Part shown: positions 61,835-64,000 of the stretch, piece by piece
Layout: every line of letters begins with the position of its first letter
Position numbering within the stretch: position 1 is the stretch's first letter
Assembly (NCBI GenBank): GCA_031761405.1
Contig: JASEVX010000008.1
Location: forward strand, 40,121,675 to 40,185,674
Direction: 5' to 3'
DNA: 64,000 nt
Origin: Serripes groenlandicus
Lineage: Eukaryota > Mollusca > Bivalvia > Cardiida > Cardiidae
Translations under genes and position numbers: made by a program
The notes under the pieces: generated by a model
Told to the model about the DNA's origin: nothing
The model's input: only the letters and a program-made list of their open reading frames with translations
Database searches by the model: none

Positions 61835-63575
61835 AAATATGTGTTTTATAGTTAGAACTTTATACTCTTCCTGATATGACTCAGGCTCCTCTGATAACAG
61901 ATAACATTTGAAAACATTAATTGCTCTGAGTGTTCATTTCTCTCATAATTGTTTTACTCTGTATCATAATCACACGTTCCTCTCTTTCATCAGAAGTGTT
62001 CAGAGCTAAAAAGTTACTTTAATGTTATATGAAATTAACGACCAATAATCGCTCCGGCACCTATTCCGGTCTCTCGATCCTCAGATTGAATAATTGATTT
62101 CTTTTTATCGTTATCAACTAAAAATCACGTTCACAATTTTATATTTTTTTTAATTAATTATGAACTATGTTCAGTTTTCAGCAAACTAAAGTATAACAAA
62201 AATTACAAAATAAGATACTGATTTGATCATTTCGGTTGAATTTAGGTTTTAACAATGCATTCCGGTTATCAACTACATAAAATGTTTACGACATCAGTAT
62301 ACCGTAAATAATTCTACTTCCTTTTCAATTTGACGGCCATCATAGGTAGAATGCATTTTCTGCACACTTATTTAATCCGACTAAATCTCTGTATTTTTCA
62401 AATCATCTTAACATTTAAGCTTTATAATGATGATCACCAATGCAACTATTGATTAGTTCCGTCTTATTTGGGATATTTTCCTTATTGGTTGAGTGGAAAA
62501 ACATCGACAGATTCACCTGATCATATAACTTGTACATGTATAGAAGTGATACTTAAACCCAATTATTCCATTGAAAGTTTCGTGTTCAGGCAATTAAATT
62601 GGCAAAACATTTTCCTATTGTAATTAGCGCACACAAACTCGCCCAATAGTTGTCATCTGCATATTTTAGCGATGGTTTAAATCATGAACAGTTTTATATT
62701 GCAAGTTGTGTTGACTGGCAATATTTTATATTTGTTGTTTAAGTCATTGCAAGATAGGTTAGAAATTGGAATCCGACTGAACTCTTAAACTACTTGAAAT
62801 ATTTGGACATCGAGTCCAAAAGGGACTAAAGTGTATTGCCATGTCTTGCTAAAATTTGCTTTATAAAGTGGTTCCTCTCTGTGGTGAAATGAAGTCTTTG
62901 CTCTGTTTTTAGCTCAACTTTTCAAAGCTATCCTACTCACCTCAGCCTCACACTTTTGTTAAGTTTTTTGTTCCATATCACTTATTTTCAAAGCCATTAC
63001 AGATATTGCTTTGAAACTTGCAATACTTCAATTACTTGTTGTACCAATTACACGTTATGAAGGCACTCATTTATAGTTCATGAGAAGCATAGGTAGATCG
63101 CTAGGTGGCAGTGCCTTGTCTAAGTTAAAATACTGGATATAATACTAGATTCTGCCAAGTCTGTTTGTGGCATTTGTTGGGGTTTTAACGAAAGCGAGTA
63201 GTTAAATCTCTAAAGACTAAAGGATAGTCCCTAGATAAATCTTTGCAGAAAATGCCCTTGGCAACTTTTTAAGCTTTCATTGGTTCTAATAATAACATTA
63301 ACAGACGGTGTACGAGTTCCCGGAACATAAATAGACTTGGTTATTTGTAAATGAAGCACTGAAAACTGATTATCTGTAAATGACGCACTTGGCATCAGTT
63401 GGTAGACAAGGAGCTGTGTGGAACCAGGCTTGAATTGGTAGTTTTTAATTAGATGGGTCAATTACTCGAATAGCTTTTGATTTGTGGCCTCTTTTGTTTG
63501 GGTATAATATTCAAATTCAATCAATTTGCTTGTTAATGTTTCAATTAATTAAAAAAAAAATGCGTTTCTTTCCAG

Positions 63576-63722
63576 GAAACAAACATGGGCCGTGTAATTC
63601 GAGCCCAGAGAAAGGGTGCGGGTAGTGTCTTCAAGTCTCATACTAAACACAGGAAAGGGGCAGCTAAACTGAGACCTTTAGATTTTGCTGAAAGACATGG
63701 ATACTTGAAAGGTGTTGTCAGA
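63576..63722 (+). CDS. RPL8: Ribosomal protein L8 (uL2), first coding exon
   Basis: The acceptor TTTCTTTCCAG ends at 63575; nine 5' UTR bases then precede the ATG at 63585. The exon encodes 46 residues, [20 protein letters not shown], then [20 protein letters not shown] and LKGVVR, followed by donor GTAAGT at 63723. This is the highly conserved N-terminus of eukaryotic uL2/RPL8, a roughly 257-residue large-subunit protein at the peptidyl transferase centre. The remaining exons lie beyond the window. An upstream non-coding exon must exist but could not be located with confidence. Confidence 0.96.
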
Positions 63723-63797
63723 GTAAGTGTTTACCTGTATTTTGATGCTGAACAGTTTTCAGGAAAATGTGTTTTAAATCTCAAAATGAATGCATAA

Positions 63798-63880
63798 TTA
63801 ACCCATTCCCACATACAAAAAACCTGCAGCAGACGACTTTGAAAACATAGTGACAAAAGCATGAAAAGTCTCCATATAAG
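63798..63880 (-). mobile_element. Left part of a TTAA MITE in RPL8 intron
   Basis: TTAACCCATTCCCACATAC, then ACCTGCAGCAGACGACTTTG AAAACATAG and TCTCCATATAAGATGG. The right half is absent and unrelated sequence follows. Confidence 0.7.
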
Positions 63881-64000
63881 ATGGCACTGAAAACCAGTCT
63901 CGCTTGCTGGTAGAGAAAGTTGGTGGGTTTAAGAAGTATGAATATTAATCAGCAATATCTTTTATGAACGTCTTTCCAATTAAGTCTTCTACTCATGAGT

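Larger units (their letters stand above)
59413..63575. other. DNA between divergent UXS1 and RPL8
   Basis: Both promoters are expected here. No TATA box, TOP pyrimidine start or non-coding RPL8 exon could be assigned with confidence. The part 61840-63570 contains no recognised repeat or gene and is the longest repeat-poor stretch of the window. Confidence 0.55.

Noticed and set aside
61980..62060. Pyrimidine-rich TTCCTCTCTTTCATC as the RPL8 5'-TOP start
   Set aside because: There is no supporting donor site or core promoter, and similar tracts occur elsewhere in the interval.

Overview
This is nuclear DNA from an animal, most likely a bivalve or closely related mollusc. Protein-coding sequence is a few percent of the window. 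It sits in short exons with GT..AG introns, and nearly everything else is interspersed repeats of kinds common in bivalve genomes. The species cannot be named from the sequence alone.

Three host genes can be read. (1) On the + strand, 2067-6616, are the last five coding exons of a phospholipid scramblase (PLSCR family); its first exons lie outside the window or were not recognised. (2) On the - strand, 59412 down to 16105, is a complete 12-exon gene for UDP-glucuronic acid decarboxylase (UXS1). All splice phases join to give a 422-residue type II Golgi enzyme. (3) On the + strand, from 63576, is the first coding exon of ribosomal protein L8, cut by the window end. PLSCR and UXS1 converge, with about 9.5 kb of repeats between them. 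UXS1 and RPL8 diverge, with about 4.2 kb between start codons. The three genes are functionally unrelated (membrane lipids, UDP-xylose synthesis, ribosome), and nothing suggests joint regulation.

Layout: 1-690 is a 53-bp satellite; 1070-1530 is a second tandem repeat with 14- and 21-bp subunits; 2067-6616 is PLSCR, with a 38-bp minisatellite in an intron; 6617-15960 is repeats; 16105-59412 is UXS1, whose introns (largest about 15.6 kb) are packed with transposable elements; 59413-63575 is repeat-bearing DNA between UXS1 and RPL8; RPL8 follows.

The dominant repeat is a roughly 230-bp non-autonomous element that begins TTAACCCTTTCCC and ends GGGAAAGGGTTAA, as expected of a piggyBac-type MITE. 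It has a palindromic core (GAAATTGCxC..GxGCAATTTC) and subterminal TCTGCAGCAGAC blocks. Several dozen full or partial copies occur in 64 kb. Other families are: composite elements starting AAGAGGGCCATGATGGCCC and ending in a hairpin plus CTAAAAA, filled with tandem units; TIR elements with TAGTCCCCTACCGG, ATACCCCCAAAA and CAGGGCTGTACAAA ends; tRNA-headed SINEs; and long-hairpin MITEs.

The most interesting observations are a decayed duplicate of a scramblase exon split exactly at a TTAA by one of these MITEs (5191-5457), a 68-bp tandem triplication of the UXS1 terminal coding exon (15969-16161), compensatory base changes in the MITE stem, and the repeated use of the MITE's AT-rich spacer as a landing site for other elements.
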